In this document: positions 6,902 through 15,663 of the stretch, in pieces
Position numbering within the stretch: position 1 is the first letter of the stretch
Layout: every line of letters starts with the position of its first letter
Assembly: GCA_944326775.1 (NCBI GenBank)
Contig: CALVFH010000014.1
Location: 1 to 35,420 of the forward strand
DNA length: 35,420 bases
Direction of reading: 5' to 3'
Source: an uncultured Parabacteroides sp.
Lineage (GTDB): Bacteria; Bacteroidota; Bacteroidia; Bacteroidales; Tannerellaceae
The notes under the pieces: generated by a model
What the model was told of the DNA's origin: nothing
Seen by the model: only the letters and a program-made list of their open reading frames with translations
Database searches by the model: none
Made by a program: the position numbers and the translations under genes

Positions 6902-9109
6902 TTACTTTCCTTCGCCTTGTTTCTGAGAACGGTTGTTCTGCTGGCGACGTTCGCCACCACGGCCTCCCCGCTGCGGACGTTCTTCGTAACCTTCCGGTTT
7001 CGGAATCAGCACACGGTGAGAGAGTTTAAACTTACCTGTCTTCTGGTCGATATCCACCAGTTTCACTTTAATGGTATCGCCTTCCTTCAGACCGGCCTGT
7101 TCAACCGTATCCAGACGTTTCCAATCGATTTCAGAGATGTGGAGCAAGCCATCCTTGCCCGGCATGAATTCCACGAACGCACCGTAAGGCATGATAGATG
7201 CAATCTTACCTTCATATACTTCGCCAATTTCAGGCACAGCTACGATGCTCTTGATAGCGCGTATGGCTGCATCGATAATCTCCTTGTTGCTGCCGGAGAT
7301 TTCGATCTGGCCGACACCATCCACTTCCTCGATACTGATTGAAGCCCCAGTCTTTTCCTGAATACCCTGAATAATCTTTCCGCCCGGGCCAATGACAGCG
7401 CCGATAAATTCCTTCGCAATCGTCATGTTCTCGATGCGCGGAGCATGCGGTTTCAAATCCGGACGAGCCTCGGGCTGAGCATCCAGAATCTTGCCCAGGA
7501 TATAGAGACGGCCTTCGCGAGCCTGAGCCAACGCCTTTTCCAAAATATCGTAAGAAAGTCCGTCCACCTTGATATCCATCTGCGTAGCCGTGATACCATC
7601 CTTCGTACCGGTTACCTTGAAGTCCATATCTCCCAAGTGGTCTTCGTCGCCGAGGATATCCGACAGAATTGCATAGTTCGTACCGTGGTTCTCTGAAATC
7701 AATCCCATGGCAATACCGGAAACCGGCTTCTTCATCGGCACACCGGCATCACGCAACGCCAACGTACCGGCACAAACCGTAGCCATGGAAGACGAACCGT
7801 TGGATTCGAGGATATCCGACATGACGCGGATCACATACGGATAGTTTTCCGGAATCATACGCTTCAAGGCACGCCATGCCAAATGACCGTGACCAATCTC
7901 GCGACGGCCTACACCACGCTGAGCCTTTGCCTCACCGGTAGAGAACGGAGGGAAATTGTAGTGCAACAGGAAACGTTCCTTTCCATGTACCAGCACGTCG
8001 TCGATAATCTTCTCGTCATCCTTCGTACCGAGCGTAACGGTAGAGAGCGACTGAGTCTCACCACGGGTAAAGATTGCCGAGCCGTGAGGACCTGGCAGAC
8101 AATCGGTTTCAATCCAGATCGGGCGGATCTCCGTTGTCTTACGGCCGTCGAGGCGCTTGCCCTCATCGAGGATCGCCCGACGCATCGCTTCCTTCTCCAC
8201 ATCGTGGTAGTAGCGGTCGATCATGCCTACCTTTTCTTCCGTCAGTTCCTCTTCGGTGAACTGCGATTTATATTCTTCCACGATAGCCTCGAAAGCCTCC
8301 GTGCGTTCCTGCTTGCCAGTACCTGAAGTTGCGATGGCATAAGCCTTGTCGTAGCACTTGTCGTGTACATCCTTGCGCAAATCTTCGTCGTTCACTTCGT
8401 GGCAATACTCGCGTTTCACCGTCTTGCCGCAAGCCTCCATCAGCTCCATCTGAGCCTGGCACTGTACCTTGATCGCCTCGTGAGCCACCTTGATAGCTTC
8501 CAGCATCTCCGATTCCTGCACTTCGTTCATTTCGCCTTCGACCATCATGATATTGTCGAGCGTCGCGCCGACCATAATGTCGATATCTGCATTTTCAAGC
8601 TGTTCGAAAGTAGGGTTTACGATATACTGACCGTTGAGACGCGCCACGCGCACTTCCGAAATAGGGCCATTGAAAGGAATGTCAGAAACCGCCAAAGCAG
8701 CAGAAGCAGCCAATCCGGCCAAAGCATCCGGCATATCCACGCCATCGGCAGAGAACAGGATGATATTTACATACACTTCGGCATGATAGTTGTCCGGGAA
8801 CAAAGGACGCAGGGCGCGGTCCACCAGACGAGCTGTCAGAATTTCATAATCAGAAGCTTTTCCTTCTCGTTTTGTAAAACCTCCGGGGAAACGGCCAAAA
8901 GCGGAGAACTTTTCCTTGTACTCGACCTGCAATGGCATAAAATCAACTCCGGGGTTTGCCTCTTTCGCAGCACAAACAGTAGCGAGCAAAACGGTATTGC
9001 CCATCCGGACAGTAACGGCACCGTCCGCCTGCTTTGCCAATTTCCCGGTTTCGATGGTGATGGTTCTGCCATCTCCCAACTCGATCGTCTTGTTAATTGG
9101 ATTAAGCAT
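6902..9109 (-). CDS. pnp: Polyribonucleotide nucleotidyltransferase (PNPase)
   Basis: PNPase degrades RNA 3' to 5' by phosphorolysis as a homotrimer in the cytoplasm. The 735-residue protein shows the full order: first RNase PH domain ([18 protein letters not shown]), helical linker, second RNase PH domain ([42 protein letters not shown]), KH domain ([15 protein letters not shown]) and S1 domain ([17 protein letters not shown]). The last 25 or so residues are an Arg/Gly/Gln-rich tail. An open frame extends to a TTG at 9133, but the ATG at 9109 is preferred: it gives [14 protein letters not shown], the usual family start. A TACCTTTG promoter element lies at 9150-9157. Confidence 0.97.
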   Translation of the reverse strand: MLNPINKTIELGDGRTITIETGKLAKQADGAVTVRMGNTVLLATVCAAKEANPGVDFMPLQVEYKEKFSAFGRFPGGFTKREGKASDYEILTARLVDRALRPLFPDNYHAEVYVNIILFSADGVDMPDALAGLAASAALAVSDIPFNGPISEVRVARLNGQYIVNPTFEQLENADIDIMVGATLDNIMMVEGEMNEVQESEMLEAIKVAHEAIKVQCQAQMELMEACGKTVKREYCHEVNDEDLRKDVHDKCYDKAYAIATSGTGKQERTEAFEAIVEEYKSQFTEEELTEEKVGMIDRYYHDVEKEAMRRAILDEGKRLDGRKTTEIRPIWIETDCLPGPHGSAIFTRGETQSLSTVTLGTKDDEKIIDDVLVHGKERFLLHYNFPPFSTGEAKAQRGVGRREIGHGHLAWRALKRMIPENYPYVIRVMSDILESNGSSSMATVCAGTLALRDAGVPMKKPVSGIAMGLISENHGTNYAILSDILGDEDHLGDMDFKVTGTKDGITATQMDIKVDGLSYDILEKALAQAREGRLYILGKILDAQPEARPDLKPHAPRIENMTIAKEFIGAVIGPGGKIIQGIQEKTGASISIEEVDGVGQIEISGSNKEIIDAAIRAIKSIVAVPEIGEVYEGKIASIMPYGAFVEFMPGKDGLLHISEIDWKRLDTVEQAGLKEGDTIKVKLVDIDQKTGKFKLSHRVLIPKPEGYEERPQRGGRGGERRQQNNRSQKQGEGK

Positions 9110-9149
9110 AATCTTCTTTCTATTTTTCTTCAATCTTTCAAAATTGTCG

Positions 9150-9157
9150 CAAAGGTA
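9150..9157 (-). promoter_or_regulatory. -7 promoter element of pnp
   Basis: On the minus strand TACCTTTG matches TAnnTTTG, 41 bp before the ATG at 9109. The -33 element is not clear. Confidence 0.5.
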
Positions 9158-9274
9158 GCAAAAGTTTAGTTTACAATAGCATGATAAGAAACAAATAAAT
9201 CGGAGCGAGACTGTTTTTTCCGCCCGGATTGCAAGAAGAAAGCGTTTTTATTAGGTGCAGACTGTAAATTAATG

Positions 9275-9282
9275 TATATTTG
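9275..9282 (+). promoter_or_regulatory. -7 promoter element of the DUF4369 lipoprotein gene
   Basis: TATATTTG is a perfect -7 element. The TTAG at 9251-9254, 20 bp upstream, is a possible weak -33 element. The leader would be about 45 nt. Confidence 0.55.
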
Positions 9283-9331
9283 CACCCGATTGTGTTTATA
9301 AACATAAAATAAAAGTATTAAAAGGATGAGC

Positions 9332-10504
9332 ATGAATTTTACACTTCTCAAAAAACGCCCCCAGGCATGGGCTGCGGCTCTTTCGTTACTGCTCGCCGTT
9401 TGCACCGGATGCCAACAGAAACAGACTTTCACCGTGCAAGGGATTGTTTCGGATGCGGATGGACAGACCCTCTATCTGGAAAACGTAGGAATCTCCGAGG
9501 TTACGCTGCTCGACTCGGCCAAGCTCTCCAACAACGGCAAATTTGAATTCACACAGCCGCGGCCGGCATATCCCGACTTCTACCGCCTCCGCCTGAACAA
9601 GCAGCTGATCAACGTTGCCATCGACTCGACGGAAACCATCTCGATCGATGCCGATGCCACCACCTTCGCCACCTCCTACAAGGTGGAAGGCTCGGAAAAC
9701 TGCAAGGCTATCAAGGCTATCACCCTCGCCCAGCTTGACGCGAACCAGGCCATCTCAAGGCTCCGCAAGGAACACGACGAGAAGCAGATGGCCGACACCA
9801 CCTACGCCCGGCTGACCACAGAAGTCGCCGACGCCTACAAGCAGGAAGCGCTGAAATACATCTACGCCGCCCCGATGTCAACGGCGGCCTACTTCGCCCT
9901 CTTCCAGCAGATCGACGGTCTCCTGTTCTTCGACCTCTACGACCCGACGGATTCGCGGGCCTACGGTGCCGTGGCGACCAGCTTCGACCATTTCTATCCC
10001 GAAAGTCCCCGCTCCAAGCACCTCTACAACCTCGCCCTGCAATCGATCAAGGTCATCCGCGGACAGCGCCCGATAGACCTCGACAAGCTGGAAGCGAATG
10101 AAATCAGCTACCTCGACGTGGAGCTCCCCGACGAACAGGGCAACCCCGTGAAACTCTCCGACGTTGCCAAGGGCCACCCGACGATCATCAACTTCACCGC
10201 CTACCAGACGGAATGGTCGCCCGCCCTCAACATGGAGTTCGGCAGCCTTTACACGCAATACGCCAAGCAAGGCCTGCACATCTACCAGATTTCGCTCGAC
10301 GCCGACGTCCACTTCTGGCGCAACGCCGCGTCGAACCTGCCCTGGGACTGCGTCCACGACCCGCAGACGGTCTATTCGCAAGTCGCCGCCCTCTACAACG
10401 TCAAGCAGTTGCCCGCCATCTTCCTCCTGGACAAGCAGAGCAACATCGTCAAACGCCTGGACGACCCGAGCAAGCTGGCGCAGGAAATCAAAAGCATCTT
10501 ATAG
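9332..10504 (+). CDS. DUF4369 lipoprotein with thioredoxin-like domain lacking CXXC
   Basis: I prefer the ATG at 9332 to the ATG at 9326, because AAAGG at 9321-9325 touches the first but sits 6 bp before the second. The product has 390 residues. It starts with a lipoprotein signal ending AVCTGC, then has a DUF4369 beta domain (FTVQGIVSDADGQTLYLEN, about residues 32-120), a helical middle, and a C-terminal TlpA/AhpC-like thioredoxin fold (LPDEQGNPVKLSDVAKGHPTI through QLPAIFLLDKQ). In this family the first strand normally ends in WCxxC. Here it reads FTAYQTEWSPALNMEF with no cysteine, so thiol redox activity is unlikely; a structural or binding role is possible. The gene is GC-rich in third codon positions compared with susC or secDF. 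Confidence 0.85.
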   Translation: MNFTLLKKRPQAWAAALSLLLAVCTGCQQKQTFTVQGIVSDADGQTLYLENVGISEVTLLDSAKLSNNGKFEFTQPRPAYPDFYRLRLNKQLINVAIDSTETISIDADATTFATSYKVEGSENCKAIKAITLAQLDANQAISRLRKEHDEKQMADTTYARLTTEVADAYKQEALKYIYAAPMSTAAYFALFQQIDGLLFFDLYDPTDSRAYGAVATSFDHFYPESPRSKHLYNLALQSIKVIRGQRPIDLDKLEANEISYLDVELPDEQGNPVKLSDVAKGHPTIINFTAYQTEWSPALNMEFGSLYTQYAKQGLHIYQISLDADVHFWRNAASNLPWDCVHDPQTVYSQVAALYNVKQLPAIFLLDKQSNIVKRLDDPSKLAQEIKSIL

Positions 10505-10519
10505 ATTATCTCCTAATAC

Positions 10520-10567
10520 GCCATACTTTTTACACAAAAGAGCCATGCTTTTCGGTTAAAGCATGGC
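10520..10567. repeat. Two 22-bp GCCAT(A/G)CTTTT units at a terminator
   Basis: GCCATACTTTTTACACAAAAG begins at 10520, and GCCATGCTTTTCGGTTAAAG at 10542, 22 bp later. The unit is the reverse complement of the TTTTCC...AAAGCATGG unit of the array at 10-99. The second copy has become the terminator stem at 10542-10567. Confidence 0.5.
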
Positions 10568-10576
10568 TTCTTTTTT
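10542..10576 (+). terminator. Bidirectional terminator between the lipoprotein gene and folA
   Basis: GCCATGCTTT (10542-10551) and AAAGCATGGC (10558-10567) form a perfect 10-bp stem with a 6-nt loop, followed by TTCTTTTTT on the plus strand and TCTTTTGTG on the minus strand. It serves the convergent genes on both sides. Confidence 0.85.
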
Positions 10577-10579
10577 GGC

Positions 10580-11077
10580 CTACCGCTTCCGGACGTAGGT
10601 GTGGAAGCTGTAAGGATAGGCGTGCTTCTCGTCGGCGGGGAACAGCTGGTGCTCCACCTCCTCCCATTGCGACCAATCGACGACCGGGAAGAAGGTGTCG
10701 GCATCGGGGAACGTGGCCCCGACACGGGTGATATACATCTTGTCCGCCTTCGCCAGCGCCTGCCGGTAAACCAGTGCGCCTCCGATGATGAAGACTTCCT
10801 CTTCGTTTTCGCAAAGCTCCAGGGCGTCTTTCATCGACTCGCAGGGGAAGCAATTCACAAACCCCGCCTCGGGCAGGGTGGTCAGCACGATGTTCTTGCG
10901 GTTGGGCAGGGCGCCGTTAGGAAGCGACTCGAAAGTCTTGCGCCCCATGATAATCGCGTGTCCGGTCGTGAGTTGCTTAAAGCGTTTCATATCATTGGGC
11001 AAATGCCAAAGCAGTTGCCGGTCTTTGCCGATAGCATTGTCTTCAGCTATTGCGGCAATAATGGATAAGGTTGTCAT
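10580..11077 (-). CDS. folA: Dihydrofolate reductase
   Basis: DHFR reduces dihydrofolate to tetrahydrofolate with NADPH, regenerating the cofactor used up by thymidylate synthase. The protein has 165 residues, the usual bacterial length. It shows the N-terminal LSIIAAIAEDNAIG, the substrate motif LLWHLPNDMKRFK with the catalytic Asp, HAIIMGRKTFESLP, the NADPH loop VFIIGGALVYRQAL, and the C-terminal strand YSFHTYVRKR. It lies on the same strand as thyA and downstream of it, but is separated from thyA by a 23-bp tandem repeat array. No convincing TAnnTTTG element precedes it, so it may depend on transcription from thyA. Confidence 0.96.
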   Translation of the reverse strand: MTTLSIIAAIAEDNAIGKDRQLLWHLPNDMKRFKQLTTGHAIIMGRKTFESLPNGALPNRKNIVLTTLPEAGFVNCFPCESMKDALELCENEEEVFIIGGALVYRQALAKADKMYITRVGATFPDADTFFPVVDWSQWEEVEHQLFPADEKHAYPYSFHTYVRKR

Positions 11078-11137
11078 TGTTGTTTCTGTTATTTAATTAA
11101 ATCGGTTTATCTATTTCAAATTTTTTGCCTGACGGCG

Positions 11138-11420
11138 CAAGGCAGTACTGCCTGTTGATGCAAGGCAACTCTGCCTGTCGATACAAGGCAGCTCTGCCTG
11201 TTGTCGCAAGGCAGGACTGCCTGATGTCGTAAGGCAGCTCTGCTCTAAGCTCTCGAACACCACTGTTCGAAGCTCTCGAACACTACTGCACTAAGCTCTC
11301 GAACACTACTGCTCTAAGCCCTCGAACACTACTGCTCTAAGCCCTCGAGCACCACTGCTCTAAGCCCTCGAGCACCACTGCTCTAAGCCCTCGAGCACCA
11401 CTGCTCTAAGCCCTCGAGCA
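11138..11420. repeat. 13-unit 23-bp tandem array with a dyad in every unit
   Basis: Units repeat at exactly 23 bp. The first four (from 11138) read like CAAGGCAGCTCTGCCTGTTGT. The fifth (11230) is a hybrid. The rest, up to 11420, read like TAAGCCCTCGAGCACCACTG. Each unit holds a 14-bp dyad and a 9-bp spacer, the dyads starting at 11140 + 23n throughout: AGGCAG..CTGCCT in the first family and GAGCA..TGCTC or GAACA..TGTTC in the second. The three complete units nearest thyA (11338, 11361, 11384) are identical, and divergence rises toward folA. The array ends 3 bp from the thyA stop codon. It contains no gene; in a thyA-folA transcript it would form a row of small hairpins. Confidence 0.9.
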
Positions 11421-11423
11421 AAT

Positions 11424-12218
11424 TCACACCGAAACCACCCCCTTGATATGCGGGTGCGGGTCGTAGCCTACCAGGTTGAAATCCTCGTATGTAAAGTCGA
11501 AAATGCTGTGGACATCCGGGTTCAGCTCCATGCGGGGCAGCGGACGGGGTTCGCGCGTCAGCTGGAGTTTCACCTGCTCCAGATGGTTGGTGTAGATATG
11601 GGCGTCGCCCAGCGTGTGGATGAAATCGCCCGCCTTCAGCCCCGTGACCTGCGCCATCATCTGCAACAGCAGGGCGTAAGAGGCGATGTTGAACGGGACG
11701 CCCAGGAAGATGTCGGCGCTCCGCTGGTAGAGTTGCAGGCTCAGCCGGCCCGCCGCCACGTAGAACTGGAAGAAGGCGTGGCAGGGCGGCAGGTTCATGT
11801 TCTTCAGGTCGGCCACGTTCCAGGCGCTGACGATGATGCGCCGCGAATCGGGATTGTGGCGGATGGTCTCGACCGCCTCGCTAATCTGGTCGATAAAGCC
11901 GCCGTCGTAGTCGGGCCACGAGCGCCACTGGTAGCCGTAGATATGCCCCAGGTCGCCGTTGGCATCGGCCCACTCGTTCCAGATGCGGACGCCGTGCTCC
12001 TGGAGATACTTCACATTGGTATCCCCGCGCAGGAACCAGAGCAATTCGTAGATAATCGACTTGAGGTGGAGCTTCTTGGTCGTCAGCAACGGGAAGCCGT
12101 CGTCCAGACGGAAGCGCATCTGGTGCCCGAAGATGCTGGTCGTGCCCGTTCCCGTCCGGTCTTCCTTATGGACACCTTCCGTCAAAACACGGTTCAATAA
12201 ATCGAGATATTGTTTCAT
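11424..12218 (-). CDS. thyA: Thymidylate synthase
   Basis: ThyA methylates dUMP to dTMP using methylene-tetrahydrofolate and releases dihydrofolate, the substrate of the neighbouring folA product. The 264-residue protein matches the common bacterial length. It has [26 protein letters not shown] at the start, [16 protein letters not shown], the active-site [13 protein letters not shown] with the nucleophilic Cys, the dUMP-binding [20 protein letters not shown] and [16 protein letters not shown] at the end. The frame stays open for almost 400 codons upstream, but that stretch is antisense to the aldose epimerase gene; the ATG at 12218 is the family start. Confidence 0.97.
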   Translation of the reverse strand: MKQYLDLLNRVLTEGVHKEDRTGTGTTSIFGHQMRFRLDDGFPLLTTKKLHLKSIIYELLWFLRGDTNVKYLQEHGVRIWNEWADANGDLGHIYGYQWRSWPDYDGGFIDQISEAVETIRHNPDSRRIIVSAWNVADLKNMNLPPCHAFFQFYVAAGRLSLQLYQRSADIFLGVPFNIASYALLLQMMAQVTGLKAGDFIHTLGDAHIYTNHLEQVKLQLTREPRPLPRMELNPDVHSIFDFTYEDFNLVGYDPHPHIKGVVSV

Positions 12219-12300
12219 CTTGCTGTCTGTTTTGGCGCGAAAGTACACAAAATATGCAAGATTTACGCTACCGGATGCACCAAAATAGCCGCCAAGACCG

Positions 12301-12308
12301 TATATTTG
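12301..12308 (+). promoter_or_regulatory. -7 promoter element of the aldose epimerase gene
   Basis: TATATTTG lies 36 bp before the ATG at 12345. No clear -33 TTTG is present at 19-21 bp. Confidence 0.55.
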
Positions 12309-12344
12309 CGCTCGGAATAATTGAACATTATAAATAAATAAAGC

Positions 12345-13490
12345 ATGAAAAAACTGTGTATTGCTGCGATGGCAACCGCTGTATTGCTGTCGTGTGGAGG
12401 CAAACAACAACAGCAGCAGGAGCCGCAAGAAGAGGCTACCCTCTCCGGCTTGTACAAATCGAAGTTTGAAACCGAAGTGAACGGACAACCGACCGACCTC
12501 TATGTCCTGAAAAACGCCAAGGGCGCCGAAGCCTGCGTGACGAACTGGGGCGGCCGCCTGGTTTCGGTCATGGTGCCCGACAAGAACGGGAAGATGACGG
12601 ATGTCGTGCTCGGATATGACAGCATCCAGGCGTATATCAACAGCACGGGCAACTTCGGGGCGCTGATCGGACGCTATGGCAACCGCATCGCCAACGGCAA
12701 GTTCAAGCTCGACGGCACGGAATATACCCTGCCCCAGAACGACAAGACGAACTGCCTGCACGGTGGTCCCGAGGGCTTCGACCGGCAGATGTGGACGGCC
12801 AGCCAGACCAGCGGACAGTCCGTGACGCTGACCTACGTCTCGAAAGACGGGGAAGCCGGATTCCCGGGCAACCTCAACGTGACGGTTACTTATACGCTGA
12901 CCGACGACAACGCCATCGACATCAAGTATGAGGCCACGACCGACAAGAAGACGGTAGTCAACCTGACCAACCACAGCTACTTCAACCTCTCCGGCGTGCC
13001 GGGCTCGCAGATTCTCGACCACGAGCTGTCGATCAATGCCGATTCCTATACGCCGGTGGATGACAACCTGATCCCGACGGGCATCGCCAAAGTGGATGGC
13101 ACTCCGCTGGATTTGCGCAAGGCTCAGCCGGTAGGCGCCCATATCGACGACGACTTCGACCAGCTGACGAAAGCCGGCGGCTACGACCACAACTGGGTGC
13201 TCAACACCAAAGGCGACGACACACAGGTAGCAGCTACGGTCTATGCTCCGACGAGCGGCATCCTGATGGAAGTCTATACCAACGAACCGGGCCTGCAGGT
13301 CTATTGCGGCAACATGATGGCCGAACAGGAGACGGGCAAACACGGGACGGTTTATCCTCGCCGCGGCGCCATCTGCCTCGAATCGCAGCACTATCCCGAT
13401 TCTCCCAACCATCCGGATTTCCCGTCAACGGTACTGGAGCCGGGCCAGAAGTATTACAGCCATTGCGTCTATAAATTCTCAACGAAATAA
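12345..13490 (+). CDS. Aldose 1-epimerase (mutarotase), lipoprotein
   Basis: This enzyme interconverts the alpha and beta anomers of aldoses. The 381-residue protein carries a lipoprotein signal (AVLLSC, Cys17) and a Gln-rich linker, so it acts on sugars in the periplasm or at the outer membrane, unlike cytoplasmic GalM. Family motifs are [25 protein letters not shown], the catalytic His in [14 protein letters not shown], the Asp in GGYDHNWVL, and [19 protein letters not shown] near the end with the catalytic Glu. It is divergent from thyA with its own promoter, and convergent with the PorE-like gene. Third positions are GC-rich. Confidence 0.93.
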   Translation: MKKLCIAAMATAVLLSCGGKQQQQQEPQEEATLSGLYKSKFETEVNGQPTDLYVLKNAKGAEACVTNWGGRLVSVMVPDKNGKMTDVVLGYDSIQAYINSTGNFGALIGRYGNRIANGKFKLDGTEYTLPQNDKTNCLHGGPEGFDRQMWTASQTSGQSVTLTYVSKDGEAGFPGNLNVTVTYTLTDDNAIDIKYEATTDKKTVVNLTNHSYFNLSGVPGSQILDHELSINADSYTPVDDNLIPTGIAKVDGTPLDLRKAQPVGAHIDDDFDQLTKAGGYDHNWVLNTKGDDTQVAATVYAPTSGILMEVYTNEPGLQVYCGNMMAEQETGKHGTVYPRRGAICLESQHYPDSPNHPDFPSTVLEPGQKYYSHCVYKFSTK

Positions 13491-13510
13491 TAGAAACGGC
13501 TAAACACAAG

Positions 13511-13556
13511 AGAGGCTGTACCTCGGAACACATGTCCGGGTACAGCCTCTTCTTTT
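13511..13556 (+). terminator. Terminator of the aldose epimerase gene
   Basis: AGAGGCTGTACC (13511-13522) pairs perfectly with GGTACAGCCTCT (13539-13550) and is followed by TCTTTTTT on the plus strand. The stem also lies downstream of the convergent PorE-like gene, with a poorer T-tract on the minus strand. Confidence 0.85.
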
Positions 13557-13562
13557 TTCGGA

Positions 13563-15542
13563 TTAGAACAGATTGTAATTGGTTCGCAACACCTTGAACT
13601 CGGTGCGGCGGTTGATTTGGTCGGCTATCTCCTGCTGCTCCGGCGTGAGCTTGAGGATGAACTCTTCCGTCAGGACATCGCCCTCATGCAGGAAATCGTA
13701 TTCGCGAGCCATCTTCTTGTTGATGACTTTCGGAACGCTCTCGCCGTAGCCCTTCGCCTCGAGGCGGTCCGGAGCGATTCCCGCAGCAATCAGGTAATCC
13801 ACGACCGACTGGGCGCGACGCTGGGCAAGCCCCTCGTTGTACTTGTCGGTTCCTTTCCGGTCGGTATGCGCCCCCAGTTCGATGGTGACGTTCGGGTTGT
13901 CGTTGAGCATCTTGATCATCTCGTCGAGTGCGGCCTTCGATTCCGGACGCAGCGTTGCCTTGTCGAAGTCGTAGAAGATATTCTCGATAACGACCGGCTT
14001 GGTAATCGGCGAGAGATAGAAATCGACGATATAGGTTTCGTTCTTCTCCTCGGCGCCCGTCTTCAGCTCGAAGTTCTGGTTCAGGAAGCCGCGGGCGCTC
14101 GCCATCATCACGTAGCGGATATCGCGCTCCAGTTCCACTTCATATTCACCGTTCTTCATGGTCAGCACTTTGGCATTCAAGCCGTCGCGTCCGACAATCC
14201 GGACGGTAGCCCCCTCGATAGGCACTTCATCCACATCAAAGACGATTCCCTCGATCTTCACCGTAATGACCGGCAGCTCGAAAGAATACAGGTGGTCATA
14301 GCCCCGGGCATCGTTGCGGTTGGAGGAAAAGAAGCCGCGTTCGTGGGAGCCCTCGAAGGTAATCCCGAAATCGTCGCCGTTGGAGTTGATGGGCGAACGC
14401 ATATTTTCCACATGCCAATGCTCGGTACTGTCGAGCGTAGCCTTGAACAAGTCCAGTCCGCCCATCCCGGGATGGCCGTTCGAGGCAAAGTAAAGCGTCA
14501 CGGAATCGCGAGCATAAGGGAACATCTCGTCGCCTGGCGTATTGATTTCCGCCCCCAGGTTCTCCATAGGCCCGTAATCATTGCCGGTAATGCGGGCCCG
14601 GAAGATGTCCTTTCCTCCCTGTCCGCCGACAGCATCGGAGACAAAATAGAGCCACTTCCCGTCCGGCGAAACCGAAGGATGGGCCAACGCCGTCACGGAG
14701 TCTTTCAGGATCTCGACCTTCGAGCCTTTGCCCCACTTGGCACTGCTTCGCGACGACATGTAGATTTCAGCGGTCCGGTCGCCCTCCGGAGCCTGGGTGC
14801 AATACGTATAATACATGGTATTCCCATCCGGAGCGAAAGAAGGAGTGCCCTCGTCGAACTCCGTATTCACCTCGTCTTCGAGTTCCACGGGAGCCAGCCA
14901 GTTGCCCTGCTCATCTTTCTTGACCACATAGAAATTGTTATTGTTCTGTCCGGTAATGGCACTAATCTTCTGGTCTTTGTCCTTGCTACGAGAAGAAGCG
15001 AAATAGAGCTGGTCGTAGTCGGTGCCTGCCAGCATGGGACTGAACTCCCCCCGGCGGGAATTGAACTTGTCCATCCGCTTGACGACATAGCGCGTCGGGT
15101 TTTTCTTCCATTCCTGCGCTTTCTGGGAACCCTCCACCCCATTGAATGCCAAGACACTGGAAGGATCATACTGCAGGTAGGCGTCGTAATTCTTGATGGC
15201 ATCGGCATAACGCCCGTTCTTCTGGTGCATCTGCCCGAGGCGAAGGTAAAGGATGCTGTCCGGATAATCGTAACGGAGTGCGTTCATATAACCGCTCACA
15301 GCTTTCGCCGTACTATTTATCAACCGATTGCACTCAGCCATACGGAAAGCGATATAGCCACGCAAATCACGCTTCTTGGGGGAAGTCTTGGTATAAACCC
15401 GGCGGTAGATCGCCGCAGCCTCATAATACTCGCCGATACGCTGTTTCTCTTCCGCATCACTCAACTTGGCCGAACGGCAGGCAGAAAGAAGCGGGAGGAT
15501 GAAACATATAATTAATGTATAGGAAAGGAATCTTCTCATCAT
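13563..15542 (-). CDS. OmpA-family lipoprotein with TPR, PD40 propeller and CRD (PorE-like)
   Basis: This 659-residue protein has a lipobox (LLSAC, Cys22), TPR-like helices (about 30-150: YYEAAAIYRRVY, LRLGQMHQKNGRYADAIKNY) and a WD40/PD40 beta-propeller (about 160-430: PSFAPDGNTMYY, PSVSPDGKWLYFVSD, LYFASNGHPGMGGLDLF). A carboxypeptidase regulatory-like beta domain (about 435-520) and a C-terminal OmpA peptidoglycan-binding domain (about 530-640: FYDFDKATLRPESKAALDE, LGAHTDRKGTDKYNEGLAQRRAQSV) follow. The order is that of PorE, a type IX secretion component of Porphyromonas gingivalis, but many Bacteroidetes carry paralogues of this shape, so a T9SS role is not established. The protein probably links the outer membrane to peptidoglycan. 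A promoter lies at 15560-15567. Confidence 0.85.
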   Translation of the reverse strand: MMRRFLSYTLIICFILPLLSACRSAKLSDAEEKQRIGEYYEAAAIYRRVYTKTSPKKRDLRGYIAFRMAECNRLINSTAKAVSGYMNALRYDYPDSILYLRLGQMHQKNGRYADAIKNYDAYLQYDPSSVLAFNGVEGSQKAQEWKKNPTRYVVKRMDKFNSRRGEFSPMLAGTDYDQLYFASSRSKDKDQKISAITGQNNNNFYVVKKDEQGNWLAPVELEDEVNTEFDEGTPSFAPDGNTMYYTYCTQAPEGDRTAEIYMSSRSSAKWGKGSKVEILKDSVTALAHPSVSPDGKWLYFVSDAVGGQGGKDIFRARITGNDYGPMENLGAEINTPGDEMFPYARDSVTLYFASNGHPGMGGLDLFKATLDSTEHWHVENMRSPINSNGDDFGITFEGSHERGFFSSNRNDARGYDHLYSFELPVITVKIEGIVFDVDEVPIEGATVRIVGRDGLNAKVLTMKNGEYEVELERDIRYVMMASARGFLNQNFELKTGAEEKNETYIVDFYLSPITKPVVIENIFYDFDKATLRPESKAALDEMIKMLNDNPNVTIELGAHTDRKGTDKYNEGLAQRRAQSVVDYLIAAGIAPDRLEAKGYGESVPKVINKKMAREYDFLHEGDVLTEEFILKLTPEQQEIADQINRRTEFKVLRTNYNLF

Positions 15543-15559
15543 GCTATATAAAGTGCCTG

Positions 15560-15567
15560 CAAATATA
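15560..15567 (-). promoter_or_regulatory. -7 promoter element of the PorE-like gene
   Basis: On the minus strand TATATTTG lies 17 bp before the ATG at 15542, which implies a leader of only about 10 nt. Confidence 0.55.
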
Positions 15568-15603
15568 ACGAAATACCGTGGTTCTTATTGCCTTTAAGAC
15601 AAA

Positions 15604-15635
15604 GAAAGGCTGCCTCAACATGAAGCAGCCCTTTC
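15604..15635 (-). terminator. Terminator of secDF
   Basis: On the minus strand GGCTGC and GCAGCC with flanking AAA/TTT form a 9-10 bp stem with one mismatch around an 11-nt loop, followed by TCTTTGTC. It is 28 bp past the secDF stop. Confidence 0.6.
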
Positions 15636-15663
15636 CTCTAATTATAAAACAAGAAATTCTCTA

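Noticed and set aside
11138-11420. CRISPR array
   Set aside because: Units are contiguous with no unique spacers, the period is only 23 bp, and no cas gene is present.
12219-13412. N-terminal extension of thyA by almost 400 codons
   Set aside because: The extension is antisense to the aldose epimerase gene and kept open by its codon bias. ThyA has its normal length and start from 12218.
10580-13490. Recent horizontal transfer of the GC-rich folA-thyA-epimerase block
   Set aside because: Third positions look more GC-rich than in secDF or susC, but the genes are core housekeeping functions and similar bias occurs in Bacteroidales genes of normal descent. I could not compute codon usage.
13617-15515. 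632-codon open frame on the plus strand
   Set aside because: Antisense to the PorE-like gene, with no recognisable domain.
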